The translations under genes and the position numbers were made by a program. This document shows, piece by piece, positions 11,340 to 23,800 of a stretch of 64,000 bases of DNA. The notes beneath the pieces are model-generated. The model was not told where the DNA came from, made no database searches, and saw only the letters and a program-made list of their open reading frames with translations. Each line of letters begins with the position of its first letter. Position 1 is the first letter of the stretch. The stretch lies in contig JAKCWW010000679.1 in the NCBI GenBank assembly GCA_026260175.1, forward strand, positions 16,757-80,756. The letters run 5' to 3'. The stretch is from Reticulitermes lucifugus (lineage: Eukaryota; Arthropoda; Insecta; Blattodea; Rhinotermitidae).

Positions 11340-14300
11340 TAATACATAACTCGCTATTTGCATCGGTGTAATGGGATGCTTTTTTGAAGTTGATCCCTGC
11401 AGATTTTCACACACGTTGACCCGACTTTGCTTCAGCTCGTTCATACGTTGACACCTCTTATTCATAATGTCGTGTCACCGTGAGTGAGTGTGCTAATGAA
11501 GAATCTGTATTTACCCAAGTTATAATGACTCCCGTTTCATCTGTTGTGTCATAAGTTAGATATGTCGCAAATGTCAGTGCAGTAATGGGCTCACTGGGGT
11601 GAATAATGAGCAGCTTTGGCGATTATATTTTATTAACTGCGGAACGTTCTGTAGAAAATTTGGCACGTCAAGACAGAAGGGAAGCTGTTGACATAAATCA
11701 CTTCCGTTTAGTCATTAGTAAACAACAGTTCTAGTTATGAACGAATGGTGCCTTAGCCCTGTCAGAAACCAGTTGGTAGCTAAATTTTTAGAAATCCTCC
11801 TTGCACACACACAAATAAATATAAATCATGTCTTGCCTTTACATAGAAATGAGTTGTTTTATTGTGATTCGTTATAGATTCGAATACTTTAGGATTTTAG
11901 GAATTTTTGCATAAAATGTGTAGAATGACAGCGTAATATAGAGATAGTGTCCGTCTTTCCATCAGTCTGTTGATTTTCCTAAACTAATTAGCATACGTTT
12001 ATTAAAGTTTTATTTGTGTGTCTGCAACGAAATTTGAAGAACGAATTTAATTTTGGTTTTTGTCTATCAAATGCATCGCCTCAAACTAGGTCAAATCATA
12101 TTTTAGTAATTTCACTAAAAATGCGTCAAGAAGAGAGAAATATCAGAAACTTAATAGGGCTTCCGAGATTACCTCTGTCGAGAAGGCGAAGATGACACAA
12201 CGATTACTTTGAATGCTAATCGACTGAGCTAATTGAGGTTTTCCGTGACTGTCCTCAAAAGTTAAGAACAGGCAAGACCCGCGTCTCAAAATGAAGGTGG
12301 TCTTTGGCAAAATTTATTCTTGGTTAAGTCCCCAGACATCCATCGAAACAAAATTGTTCTTTCCAAATGGGAACAATTGTCAGACGAGATCTTAGTCTCA
12401 GAAGTAGCAAACGTCCTTCGTATGAAAGGTGAAGGCCATCACCCAAGACGCCAAACATTCTAGCCTAAACTTCACTCCGTATTAAAGTTTCTAGGGCAGC
12501 GTTTTCAATACCCAGCTATGAGTTCCTTAGGCAGGGGATTTTTAGTCCAGCAAAGGAATTCGACTTACATTTCGCGCAAGACTGTGCTTAGTAACTTAGT
12601 TGCTTGGTTTGTTGGCACTTCCTAAATATTTAATTACTATAGATTAGTTGGTTAGGTACGTACTGATAAAGTTTTGATGCAATTTCCCTATACGCTTCAG
12701 TCCAAGAGGAATTGCAGCATAGATCTTTGTATCATAGAATACTATCTTTCGTAAATCGCCGCCATAATTCCTAGCAATAATTTTCTCACAGCAAAGAGTA
12801 CTCCTCTGAGGCACTCTCTAATGTCGGGCTGGGCATAAATTAATTGCGCAGGACTGAAATTTGTGTATTATTTCCGACATGTGAATTTGCAGGTGTTAAC
12901 ATGGCAGGATTATTAACTCAATATCAGGGGCGATTACATGCTAAACAATTCATAACTTGCTTGGCCATTGGAAGTAATGGTGTATTCTGTGTCAATTTAT
13001 GTTTTTGTGCTGTTTACGTCAACTGATGCATGCGGATGCCAGAGGTATAATGAAAGCATAGCAGTTGGTAACTAGTATTTCTTCCATGAACTGGTTGGTA
13101 TGTCAATAGTAGAACTAATATCCTGTTGCATTCCTAATTCCTCTGTATTACACACTGCTACAAAATTTCTCACAAATGGTCAACACTTTTCTGACATCTC
13201 TTCGATCTGTTGCGTAATTTCTTTTAGTTTTCCGCTGCCTCGACAGTAACACATGTCTAATCATACATAGTTTGCTCTTAAACTTTAATTACATATTCCA
13301 GTATTTCCACTTGTATTATTCTTTATATTCCTGTACTTTTACCACTTGGTGCTTGCTTTCGAAAAAATAAAACCTTTAATTACTAACTTTTTCCTGTCAC
13401 TTTCTTAGAAAGGTAGCCTCACGAAATTTTCTAATTGTATCGCTTAATTCCATAATCCAGGTTTACCGAGAAGCTGAAAATATTTCGTGTTTTCAGTTAT
13501 TGTTCTCTGTTCGGATAAATATACGCCTACTTTGATAACAATATGTGTTATATATATTTTACTATTTAACCGGTGACCACGCAATATCACTCATGATTAG
13601 GCTTAGGATAATATGTATTTTGCATATTGTATATGTAATATGAAACTACACATAAACTTTTATTTAGGACCAATCCTTATAGGCCAGTTTCATTCCTTAT
13701 AGGTCAATCATATAAATAATGACAACGATATTTGATTGTTTATAGAATTGGCCATAAGTGAAATTTAAATGTTTTTTTATTTTACAAATGCAATAGGCAA
13801 AATGCATATAATTCTAAGCCTATCCATAATTCAAAATATTGTTTGGAAAACTAGATTTATATCAATATTTTACTTTACGAGAACTTGTACTTTATGCTTT
13901 TATTTTGGATCTGCCTGGCGATTCACTATCGTAAATGAAAGGTCTTTATCGGTGGGAAAAGAAAAGGCTTCCGAGTAGAATACAAGAAGCATATTATTAT
14001 TATTATTACTGTAATATTTCATAAAGCATCACTTAAGTACAGGTTCTCTAGGACAATATGTTTTTCAGTTTAAGCTCAGAGTTTCTTTCCGCTTCCGTGT
14101 ACTTTTTACAAATATTATTTCGCAATTAACGTATAATATATCAGTGTAATATGTATTTCGTAAAATCCATTAAAAATTTACGTTGAAGTTTACAAAAAAC
14201 GCCTTTCAACATCAACAACTACACTCACGCAGACAGTGTCGTGTTTTTAGTTTATATCTGGCAACTTCCTCGTAAACGGATTTTGCACGTACGAAGGGAA

Positions 14301-15235
14301 ATTTGAACACCAAGCATAGATCAATAACTTTAGTTACTATAATCAATAATTTGCATTTCCTGTGGCTTCACAATAGAGACTGACGCGTTTTAATGAAAAT
14401 CTATGTCATAAGTTATTCCTCTAACTTGCTTTAGAGTCGTGGCTGTGCTAATGACACGTAAATCACTTATAGTCACGTATTTTTCATATCCGTATTTATA
14501 TCATAGAAAATGTAATAAAAGGAGAATGAAATCACTTGTGTAAGTGTGATGACAGGATGGGAATTGTAGACATTTGTAATCTGTATAAAATAAATTATCG
14601 ATCCAAAATACCGACATTCCAATTTATTTTAGGGAAACATATTTTTTTGTGAAAATACAAAGGGTTAAATTTCACAATTTAAAACAGAGCACGATCCTCC
14701 TTCAGATGTAAGTAGCCGCTCAGCTAGCCAATAACTTCCCACTTTCAATGTGGAATCCGCAGCTGCATATATAAGCGTACTTCACTGGACCCATCTCTAA
14801 GCAAGACAAACTTATTCCACAGTCCTCCACCTCGAAGGCATGGGATAGCATACACACTCCCAGACTTATGCAATAGTTATGTTCCGAAAGATATGGCGCA
14901 AGTCGGAACTGAGTATTCATATGGTTAGATATAAATGTATGTACAAGGGAACCCTGTTGAAATCCACTTTGCAGCACCCTGTAACCTGATCAGCAACAGC
15001 ATGACAGCCCCGCCACCTCTGTTATCGCCAGCATTGTTCTTTCGCCACATTCATATCATTTTTTTCATTCCCGCAAGGAAATATTCAGCATGCTTTTCAA
15101 AAAATGTTGTTATTTAAACTTTTCTTTCTTTTCTGAATTTGCACAATTTTAAAATTTTGTAAGTCAGATACTGCCTGTACCCGTTATAGCAAAAATCTAC
15201 GAATAGGATGACAGACAAATCGTGATATTTATCTC
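11340..15235. other. no recognisable feature
   Basis: Almost 4 kb of AT-rich DNA. A short direct repeat CCTTATAGG occurs twice at 13674-13705, and an ATT run lies near 13993-14008. Open frames are all under 90 codons and unremarkable. Confidence 0.45.
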
Positions 15236-15283
15236 CTCCCTAACTTCCAGAGCTGTTCTGAGGCCCACCCAGCTTCAAATTAA

Positions 15284-15395
15284 TTATCAGGTGCAGGGGA
15301 TCTTGCTCCGGGGAGAAAGTGGCCGGGATGTAAAGCTGGTCACTCAATTCCAACCGGTGCCGAGGTGACGAATGCTTGGACCTGTGCCTCCAATG
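15284..15395 (+). repeat. dispersed repeat B, copy 1
   Basis: Read in the + frame, the block around 15286-15395 gives fragments resembling a translated repeat widespread in arthropod genomes (L-A-P-G-R-K-W-P-G then G-A-E-V-T-N-A-W). The DNA block AACCGGTGCCGAGGT is shared with AACTGGTGCCGAGGA at 58640-58654. The shared order of blocks in the two copies is what supports a common repeat. The element class is unknown. Confidence 0.5.
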
Positions 15396-16194
15396 CCTTT
15401 TTTGCCTTCGTGCAGTGCCCAGAAAATTTACGTTTTGCCTGTACTCTTTCAAATATTTGGTGTTCCGCTTCACCCATGAATGCAAGTATGGTGAACGTTC
15501 TGTCAGTGCAGTTTGTCACAAATGAAATTACTTTGACTCTGCACTTAATCCATGTAAATGTTTCTGTATGGAGTTATTTGAGAATAAAAGTTATCGGCAG
15601 GAATATTATAAAAAGCACTGTATTAAATACCTACTTTGAATGGGTTTAAGACATTTTGTGGATGAAAGGAAAGCGTGAGATGGAATTACGAGCCGCAAAG
15701 TGATAAGACCATATGGCCCTAAAATTATTTTGGTGAAGAATGTGATACGTGCAGAAAAATTTGGCTCTAATAGCAACTTACTTTCAGTTCAAGTTTGGGA
15801 AGCTGAATCTTAAGACTGACCCTCTCTGTCGTATTCCTCACTTTCTGTAGGCGAATTCCGGGACAGTAATCCAAACGGGGTCACAATTGCTTTCTTCCAC
15901 AACTTTTCTAATTCGGTATTCACTAACCGTTCTACCATTCGACGCTGCAGACTGAGCTAGTTATAACGTCGTAAATCATAAATGAAAATGAAAGGTAATC
16001 ACGTTACATCAGTTTCTTAGCCTTATTAAAAATTGTTTGTCATTGTCTTTAGTTAAAAGATGTCGAATGCGAAAATTGTAGTGCATGGTAAAATATGAAG
16101 TCATGAGCTGTCCTGGAGCCTTTCGCAGAGTCTGTCACTACTAAAAGGAGGGACTGGGGAAAGGTACGATTGATCCATCATGGTAGCAAATGTC

Positions 16195-16256
16195 AGGCAC
16201 AGAATAGAACCCGGGACCTAATGAATTCTGAATGATGACCGCACGACTATGTTGTT
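16195..16256 (-). repeat. tRNA-like SINE head, decayed
   Basis: On the minus strand, CATAGTCGTGCGGTCATC resembles an A box and GGTCCCGGGTTCTATTC contains a B box, at tRNA-like spacing. Downstream sequence does not match SINE-1 or SINE-2 of this window. Confidence 0.45.
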
Positions 16257-16320
16257 ATATAGTTATATATTTGCCGTGTTTAAAGCAATCAGAATTTTGT
16301 AATATTTCATGTTATCACAG

Positions 16321-16371
16321 TGTTTTGCTGAAGATTGAAGACTTTCGGTACTTTACGCCATGTCGACTGGT
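16321..16371 (+). repeat. dispersed motif pair, copy 2
   Basis: TTTTGCTGAAGATTGAAG followed by TTACGCCATGTC, partner of the motif at 5205-5262. Identity unknown. Confidence 0.4.
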
Positions 16372-16389
16372 AAAAATTTATCGACGTTT

Positions 16390-19050
16390 AATGTGAAGAT
16401 ATTACAGTCTTTGAAATGTCGGTAAGTATTTGTCAGCCAACATGGCATTAACATTCCAGCGAAATGATGTAAATAAAATAAGGACACACGAATTCATGAG
16501 TTCAAAACATCACGGTCAGGTATTTGTACAGCGGAACTGCAGAGCTTTTAAATGTAAAATATGCTGGGATTTCAGGCACATTAATCTACAGCAAATATCC
16601 ATTACTGGAACCGATTTCCATTACATTTGAGCATGAATTATACGGTAAGTTACATTAGGAAAGTTATTGGTTAGCTAAAATTATTATAAATATGCCCAGT
16701 GCATATACGGAACTTTAAATTAGTTACGCCATCTATACACACACCTCTATAATGATCCTGTTGAAAGGTTGCCAGAAATGCGATATAAAAGTTTGTCACT
16801 AGTTCACTAAGTGCGGCATTCTTATGCAGCGGTGTCGTGAATTCACATTCAGTGATATCGGAAATGTGATTCGGAGTCACGTTATGGCGCAAAAACCAGT
16901 CATATGTTCAACAATGTTTCTATATGAGATGTTAAGAGGACAATAAATTTATCTGTGGTTTAGCGCAAGTGTAGAACTTTTCTCTAATTCTGGGATAAAA
17001 GCAATAATTCTGGGTGTTTGGGAATCTAGGTACTAAGGAAAATATTTTGTCCTAACAAAAAGGAAATTAGGAGAAATATATACTGAACTGCCAAATGAAT
17101 AATTTTATTTTTTCAGTAATTTAACTGAGGGAAGTAACACGAGGAAGGTACATGCAGTCTGTAATGTTTTGGACTAAAATTTCCAGTTGACAGACAGACT
17201 ATATTACTTACATTAAAAATTCAAGCTGCTTGCCTTTCCTTTGATTGTTGCAATCTGTAAGCTAGTTCCATTTACTAGCATTTAAACGCAAAAAAATCGT
17301 AGGTTTTAATTTTCATTGACTATATTCTTTAATATTATTAATTTAATGTTATACTGCACTCTATTATATTTAACATTATCAAAGCAATGCTGGCACAGAT
17401 ACATAAAATTTGTCTGTTTGTTTTGCATTGAATATTAAAGCCATGATAGACTTCTGTTAATACAAGCTATTTTCTGTTGTTTCTCCCTTATCCCGAAAGC
17501 TATGTAAATCATCAATAATAGTTCAGTGAGCCGTAGCCTGTGATTCGTAATGGAGCCTATTGGAAAATCGGTTATCAATATGTTTTCTCCCATCACATTG
17601 GCATGCCTTGGAGCAGGCATCTGGTTACGAGTAAAGGAGCCAGTTTTGATGGGTTGGCTGCGACAGTTCTGCTTACACATAGGTCTATATTGTTTTCTAT
17701 CGCTTTTCTGCCTTCTTTCACCTTTTCTTCTGCATCCCTTCTCTATTTATTTCTCCTCCTCCTCCTTCTCATCCTTCAATATTCTGGTTCGCACTGCAAT
17801 GTAAAATCTTTCGTTCTTCGGCAGAAATATGCAGCCTCAATACTGTAACTGACATCATAGGTTGTGACAATTGCACCTTAACACCTTGTAATGCCACATT
17901 TGCATGGTGGGGCAAATAATTCACCAGGACCTAACCCAACCGGAATGCTTCCGTACAGACTAACTGATACTTTGCGATGAATGTCACTGGGCAGCTAACT
18001 TCAGAGGAGGCAAATTCGAATTCTTCACACTTTAAATATAGTTTAAAAGCATAAGTTCTATATATGACGATTGGTAAAGCTTTGAAACTTTGAAATAACG
18101 TATGGCATCACCATAAATTTAGCTGTTTCGGTCTGTGTAATAAGAAATGCTGTGCTGATAATTGTACAGTGCAGTGACCCATATAATTACCATGAAATGA
18201 GTGTGCTATATATAACCCTAGGATTTTGACCTTGTGTATCATCATTGTTGGCATTACTGATTTTGGATGATTGAAAAATCGTATGGTCTCTAATGGCATA
18301 AAATTTGTAATAATTTGGATGAAAATTACTAATTTATTTGAAACATTGTTGCCTTGTGCAAGAACGCAGACACATGGATGTCATTATAAGAATATTACAT
18401 CATCGTGATTTATAATTTCTGATACCGTTAACAACAATCGGTCTGTGGAGTGACTGAAACCGGAACACAGCCCTCTACGTAGTCTTCTCATGCCTTCATA
18501 TCAGTCTACACATCCTTCTTCATTCTGAATCTCTGGAACGATCCACAGCTCCCCCCCCCCAGCAGAGCCATCGCCGGATTATCGGCCCCATCGTCCTAAT
18601 GCTGTCATCGCCACTCGCCCAGTGTAACAATCACTCTCCCGTCACCGCGGCCACCTGCTACGCTTTCACACACATTGCTTTACTCAGCTCTTATATTTCT
18701 ACACTTACATAAAATGACGGCACTACAACTACTGCAGTCATATTTTATCGTAACGATTTTCTTACAGGGAACCCCCAAATGCCAAGGCAATGAAGCAGGC
18801 GACCAAAGAACGTTTCCATTCTGCACTCCTTGTACGCTTGTTCCGAACCAGACAGTATGAGTGCATAGTCAATAAGATATCGTAATTGACTTTCCTGGGA
18901 CCGTGAACTTACTGTGATGACTGGAAGGTTGTTTGTATGTGACGTCACACAGTGTTCCTAAAATATCAATCTTACAAACAACAGGCCTCCAATTTAGTAT
19001 AAAGCAAATTCGTGGATTTTTATATTTTCCATTCCGTGCATATAGTTCGA
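16390..19050. other. no recognisable feature
   Basis: Contains a pyrimidine-rich run near 17735-17775, a C homopolymer at about 18550-18560 and a GC-richer block at 18540-18660, but no gene or repeat that I can name. Confidence 0.4.
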
Positions 19051-19122
19051 TTTTTTAATATCAACAAAAAATGCACTCAAATTGTCACAGATTCACAATA
19101 GTATATTCAAAAAACATATTAC

Positions 19123-19165
19123 ATTCCTACATGTTTCGGACCTTAATGGTCCATCGTCAGGGAGT
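19123..19165 (-). ncRNA. type I hammerhead ribozyme motif (left arm, foldback 1)
   Basis: Minus strand, in order: stem I 5' strand ACTCC, core CTGACGA, stem II GGACC/GGTCC around ATTAA, then GAAA, minimal stem III with cleavage triplet GTA, and stem I 3' strand GGAAT. Core position 7 is C instead of the usual T, a position known to tolerate any base. Stem I has one mismatch. Potentially still foldable; activity untested. Confidence 0.7.
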
Positions 19166-19302
19166 ACATCAGTCGTTGCATGCAACAACCTGCTATTACC
19201 TACTGTGTAACAGTTCACTACACGGAAAATTACCAGCAGTTCTTCTACATATACATTTAGACCAAACATTGTCAAGTAATTGTTTTACGCAACGACTGAC
19301 GT

Positions 19303-19345
19303 ACTCCCTGATGATGGACCAGTAAGGTCCGAAACATATAGGAGT
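19303..19345 (+). ncRNA. type I hammerhead motif (right arm, foldback 1)
   Basis: Stem I ACTCC pairs perfectly with GGAGT. Core CTGATGA lies at 19308-19314, stem II GGACC/GGTCC around AGTAA, and GAAA at 19331-19334. The cleavage region reads CATATA instead of CATGTA or CATATGTA. The triplet is then ATA, which fits the NUH rule but loses the usual C-G pair of stem III. Likely weakened or inactive. Confidence 0.65.
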
Positions 19346-19429
19346 GTGATGTGTTGTTTGAATATATAATTGTGAATACTTGACAGTTTGAATGCATTTG
19401 TTGGTTGATATTTAAAAAAAGCAAATTAG

Positions 19430-20785
19430 TGGTTTCGATAAGAAATCTAAAAAAAAAACTAAATCTACATTGCTTTTAAACAGAAACCAACATTTATGGG
19501 CACAATTCTCCTGTTCCGAAAATGTGTACTGAATGCTGACGTAAGAAGGCTTCAAATGGAGAGAAAACTTTGTAGGGGGATATAAATAAATATCAATATT
19601 ACATGGAAAATTATTTTATTAAATATTTGGCCTGATAAATGTTGCTCATATACTACTTTCCTGGATATAATCTGAAGAAAGTACTCTTGTTTGGAATACG
19701 AAAGGATTAGTCCCGTCGAAAAACTCTTGGCAGAATTCCTTAGGAATAAGAAATTGTCTGTAATGATATATACACAAGTTCTGGAGAGCTCATTAATTGG
19801 TACAAAATGTATTCATGAAAAGTTACAGAAGGGAAAGTTACGTAAGCTTCCATTTATAAAGTAGGAAATGTGGGGTAAATAACTGAGCGTCCTTCTCTTG
19901 CTGTACTGTAGTGACAACAGTATGTTCTGCATGGAGAAGTAATAAGAACACTAAAAGAGTCGCTAATTGTTCACGAACGGAACTGTCCAAGGGCTTGTTG
20001 CACCCGAAGCATCAGTCGGATGTCCGTGCTGCCTGCTGACCAATCACAGACATGCGATAGCTGTCCACACTCAACACCTTGGTCTGCTCTCTGTCCGCCG
20101 GTGTTCATTAATATCGCGTGACACAATCAGTGCTTAATATTTCGTTTATTAACTCAAATTTTTGTCAGAACTGGCTGTTTAAAAAAAAAAGGCCCATGGC
20201 TCTAATTTTTTTACACTCAGGGTGGAGATACAAATTTCACCGGTCTTCCCAAGAAAATAACATTCTAAAAACGTAACAAAAACCGTATACCAGGCAAATA
20301 CACAATGTAGAAGGCGAACTCTGTTTCTTTGTTGATTCCCGACTCTCTCAGTTTCTTCCTTTCTCTTTGTCTCTGCCCTCATTTTTCCCTTATTCCAAAC
20401 GTCCTTCTACCATTCTTCTTTCTACTTTTAGTGTTTCTGTGTTTCTGTTCTTTGCAACGCGTGAATTTTTTTATACTGACTGAAGATATCTCCCATGCAC
20501 AGTTTTCTGAACACTGAGTGGAAAATGTGATTCAGTAAAAGTAAGCAAATTTTTTGAGCAGCTCTTTGCAAGAGCACACGCAGTTTAAGCAAGGTACAGC
20601 TGCACCATACACAAGCTGCACCTAGGATGTAAATATTTGTAGTCCTATACATTTATAAGAAGCAGGCGTGAGGAATAGTTCATTATATTTATATCTCTAC
20701 TGCAACATTCAAGCCAGCTAACAATATCAAAACCTAATTTTATCCTAATTTATTTACACAAAATCTATATTTTATACTTATAATT
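19430..20785. other. no recognisable feature
   Basis: AT-rich, with a T/C-rich stretch at about 20335-20440. No gene or repeat recognised. Confidence 0.4.
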
Positions 20786-20793
20786 GATGTGCA

Positions 20794-20834
20794 TTCCTTG
20801 AAGACGACGCGAAGAGCGTCGAAAGATGTTGGAG
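20794..20834 (+). other. decayed hammerhead-like motif
   Basis: Stem I TTCC can pair with GGAG (one wobble). Stem II is a strong GACGC/GCGTC hairpin, directly followed by GAAAGATGTT. The core reads TTGAAGA, so the essential first C is lost, and stem III cannot start with a C-G pair. Architecture retained, catalysis very unlikely. Confidence 0.35.
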
Positions 20835-20899
20835 TTGTAATATTTTAATTGTAAATTATTTATTATAATAATAATGTGCATTTTGTTGGTGTTATCTGA

Positions 20900-23800
20900 T
20901 ACAAGATCTTGTAGCATGTTCGGGCAATCTCCCACCTGTTATAAAATTCGTATCTTCACTCGCACTCGCCACTAATGCCTACCCTAAAGCACGTAAATTC
21001 TTTTCTCAAAATAAGTTGATTCTTGAAATAAAATTAGCCTTTGTATTGTGCTGAATTTTGTATGTCACATTTATTTACGTTACTATTTTCGATCTTAAGT
21101 ATTATCTACAGAATATTGTTGTATAAGAGTAATACGAAGAATGGAACAACAAAATGTTTCGCAATATAAACATTACAACAGTGACTTTCTTCTCTCATAA
21201 GGTATGTGGCTATACTACACATATATTAGAAATGTATCAATAGCCTGGAAAAGAGAACATTTTTTAGTGTATCCCAAAATGTGGCTTTTAATGCATTAAA
21301 CTATAAGAGTAATATTATCCACATATGTTATCAAATCGGTTTATTTTCTAATATTCACGTTTATTTTATAATATTTATATTGTAGAACCTTAGATTGTTC
21401 AACTCTTGTTATTGAATGTCTGCCCTGATGATGATCTTTAGTGTTGAAGCGTGAAAGAGTAAAATTAAAATATAAATAAATGGAAAAAATCGGTTCTCTG
21501 CGACGGTAAAATCTTGTTTCAATTGAAACTAATCACAGCATGAAAATGAAAGACATGTCTTTAGGATTGTCCTTCATTAATGGTTAGGACTCACATTGGG
21601 TTCTTCGCATCAGCTATCCTCGATGTTGTCACCAAACTAGACATAATGTTTGAGTTATAAAACAAATTGTGAAGTTCCTCTCCATGAAATTTTCTCCACC
21701 TGTCCTATTACTGCTTCCCTCACAGGTCCACATGTTCTTGCCTCTTTCAGGTTTTAGCACCGAAACGCTATATGCATCTTACCTCGTCCTCATTCGTGCT
21801 ACATGCCCAGCTCATCTCAGCCACCTTGATCTGATAACGTTATTAAAACTTGTTTGGCAATACACATATCATAAAGCTGTGTATTACGCGATTTTCCCCA
21901 TCGCGCACTTATCTCTTATCGCCTAGGCCCAAAGATCTCAGCGCAAGACACCAACTGTCACACCCATAAAAATAAGAAGGCGGAATTATAGTGTTCTGTA
22001 TTTTAATATTAAAGTTCTTAATGACCGAAAAAGGACTGAAGATTCTGGACCGAATTTAGAAAGCATTGTCAGAATTAAATCCACTCATATTTCTTTCGTG
22101 CACCAAAATTAAATTGTCACTGTTTTCCCAAATAAGATCGAAGCCGTGATGAAGTTCAACAGGCGTAGTAAAGTTCCAAGTATTTTTAACTTTGCCACTA
22201 GTTGTAGGTTTCAAGTGCTTTAAGCCCGGATATAGGATCTGGGTAATTTGAAAAGGAAGCAGAGTTATTTGAAAAGCCCGTCTGAAAGTAGTGGGATAAG
22301 AAACATTCAGCTTTTACCAGAATTTGAAATGGGGACATCAGCTCGTAGCTAGTTCCTTTAAGGCTGATCAGTCCGGTTTAACTAATATTAAACACACAAA
22401 TAAATAAAGTACCTGCTTTATAGTCTGAGGTCCTGCAATTTTAAAGTAGCCTTTTATTCATAACGAGAGTTGTTAGTGACACATAATTTGTGACAAGACT
22501 TTGAAGCAAAGTAACTGTTACATATCACACACATTGTCAATTTCAAAATTCAAATAAGCGTCATTCCTACGCAGTGGTTGAATCCTCCCAAAGGTTTGTG
22601 CTCTACATATGAGGGAAATAGAAGAGTCACCCCGCTATTTTATTGTTACTTTAAAATAATGTACTTTTTATAGCACCAATTTGAACGTGGTATAACAGCT
22701 TGGAACCTTGTACATTTACATTACGGTAACGCCCATATAATTCATTCTACCGCACATAATATCTACTACGTTTTATACGGTCCCAACTCTATCTATGTGG
22801 CGGAAATGACGTACGGACATGTGGAAAGAATCTTCTTAGATGTCTGGAAGTTCCATCTGCTACACCCACTTCGCCCTGCGCCGCGGATTGTGGTTCAAAG
22901 TGGAATTGGCACGGATGTGTTACACGGTGGCTGCCGCAAATAATGAGCAGCCGAGAGACAGAGATCCTGCTGGTGCTAATACCCGTTCAACATGAATCGA
23001 AGTTCAAAGCTGCGAGACGAGTGACCATCCGTAACCAATGAGCAAATCGAGATTTAGTTCACTTGCAATAAGAGGCCATGGCATCGAGAGGGGCTGTGAC
23101 AAGCCACTGTTGTGCTGCTGATATCTCTTGCAGTTTCTTGAAAAGAGTACTTGTGACATATTTGTATATTCCCGAGAGTGATATTATGAGAGTTTGCCTT
23201 CAGATATGAGTAAGGAATTACACATTATTAGTCATATGTTAAAGGAAAAGAAAAAAGCAACAATGCTACATCTACTCGAAATCCTATAGTTAGATTTCCG
23301 TTTGAGGGCGACAGCTGACTGATGAAGGCTTGTAAAAATTTGCATCTGTAGCACTTGTAACGTGGCAAATGTATAAAATTTTCAGTTAATATGTTAAACA
23401 ATTTAATATTAACTCAAAACTGCTACACAAAATACATAACCTTGATAACTGTTTTGAATTACTGCCAGTAATTGGGATAGTAGAAATTATTTTTTTCAAA
23501 GAATAAGTAGTCAGTGTGGTATTTTCACACCACTTGTAGTAAAATGAACAAGAACATGGTAAAAGAACACTCATTTGTTTAAATTTATCCATCAATAGTT
23601 TATGAGATTTACGCCACATAAATTTAAAATGCTGTAATCTGGAACCTGAGCTGTAGGTTGCTGAGATTCGTTTAAGCCATAAACAATAATATCAAAACGA
23701 GATAAAGTCACATTTTCGAGAGATCCATACAAGCTTTCAAATAATAAATTCAGCGACGTCTCGCTGTCTATTCTTAGCGCTTCTTCAAGTGGGAACCTCG

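Larger units (their letters stand above)
19053..19421. mobile_element. foldback element 1 with two hammerhead motifs
   Basis: An inverted repeat. The left arm (about 19053-19182) and right arm (about 19286-19421) are recognisable reverse complements with scattered mismatches, separated by a dissimilar spacer of about 100 bases. Each arm reads outward from the centre and carries a hammerhead-like motif. Outer arm ends share blocks such as TTGTGAAT, TTTGAATATA and TGTTGATAT-type sequence. No coding capacity. The layout matches the other two hammerhead foldbacks, so I place it in the same class, probably derived from Penelope-like pseudo-LTRs (inference). Confidence 0.75.

Noticed and set aside
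21425-21460. CTGATGATGAT followed by a GAAA
   Set aside because: Sequence between the core and GAAA cannot form stem II, so it is not a hammerhead.
22673-22938. 88-codon stop-free + strand stretch in a GC-richer island
   Set aside because: Length is within chance expectation over six frames, with no ATG near its start and no recognised motif.
23310-23345. CTGATGAAGG motif
   Set aside because: No GAAA segment or pairing partners nearby.
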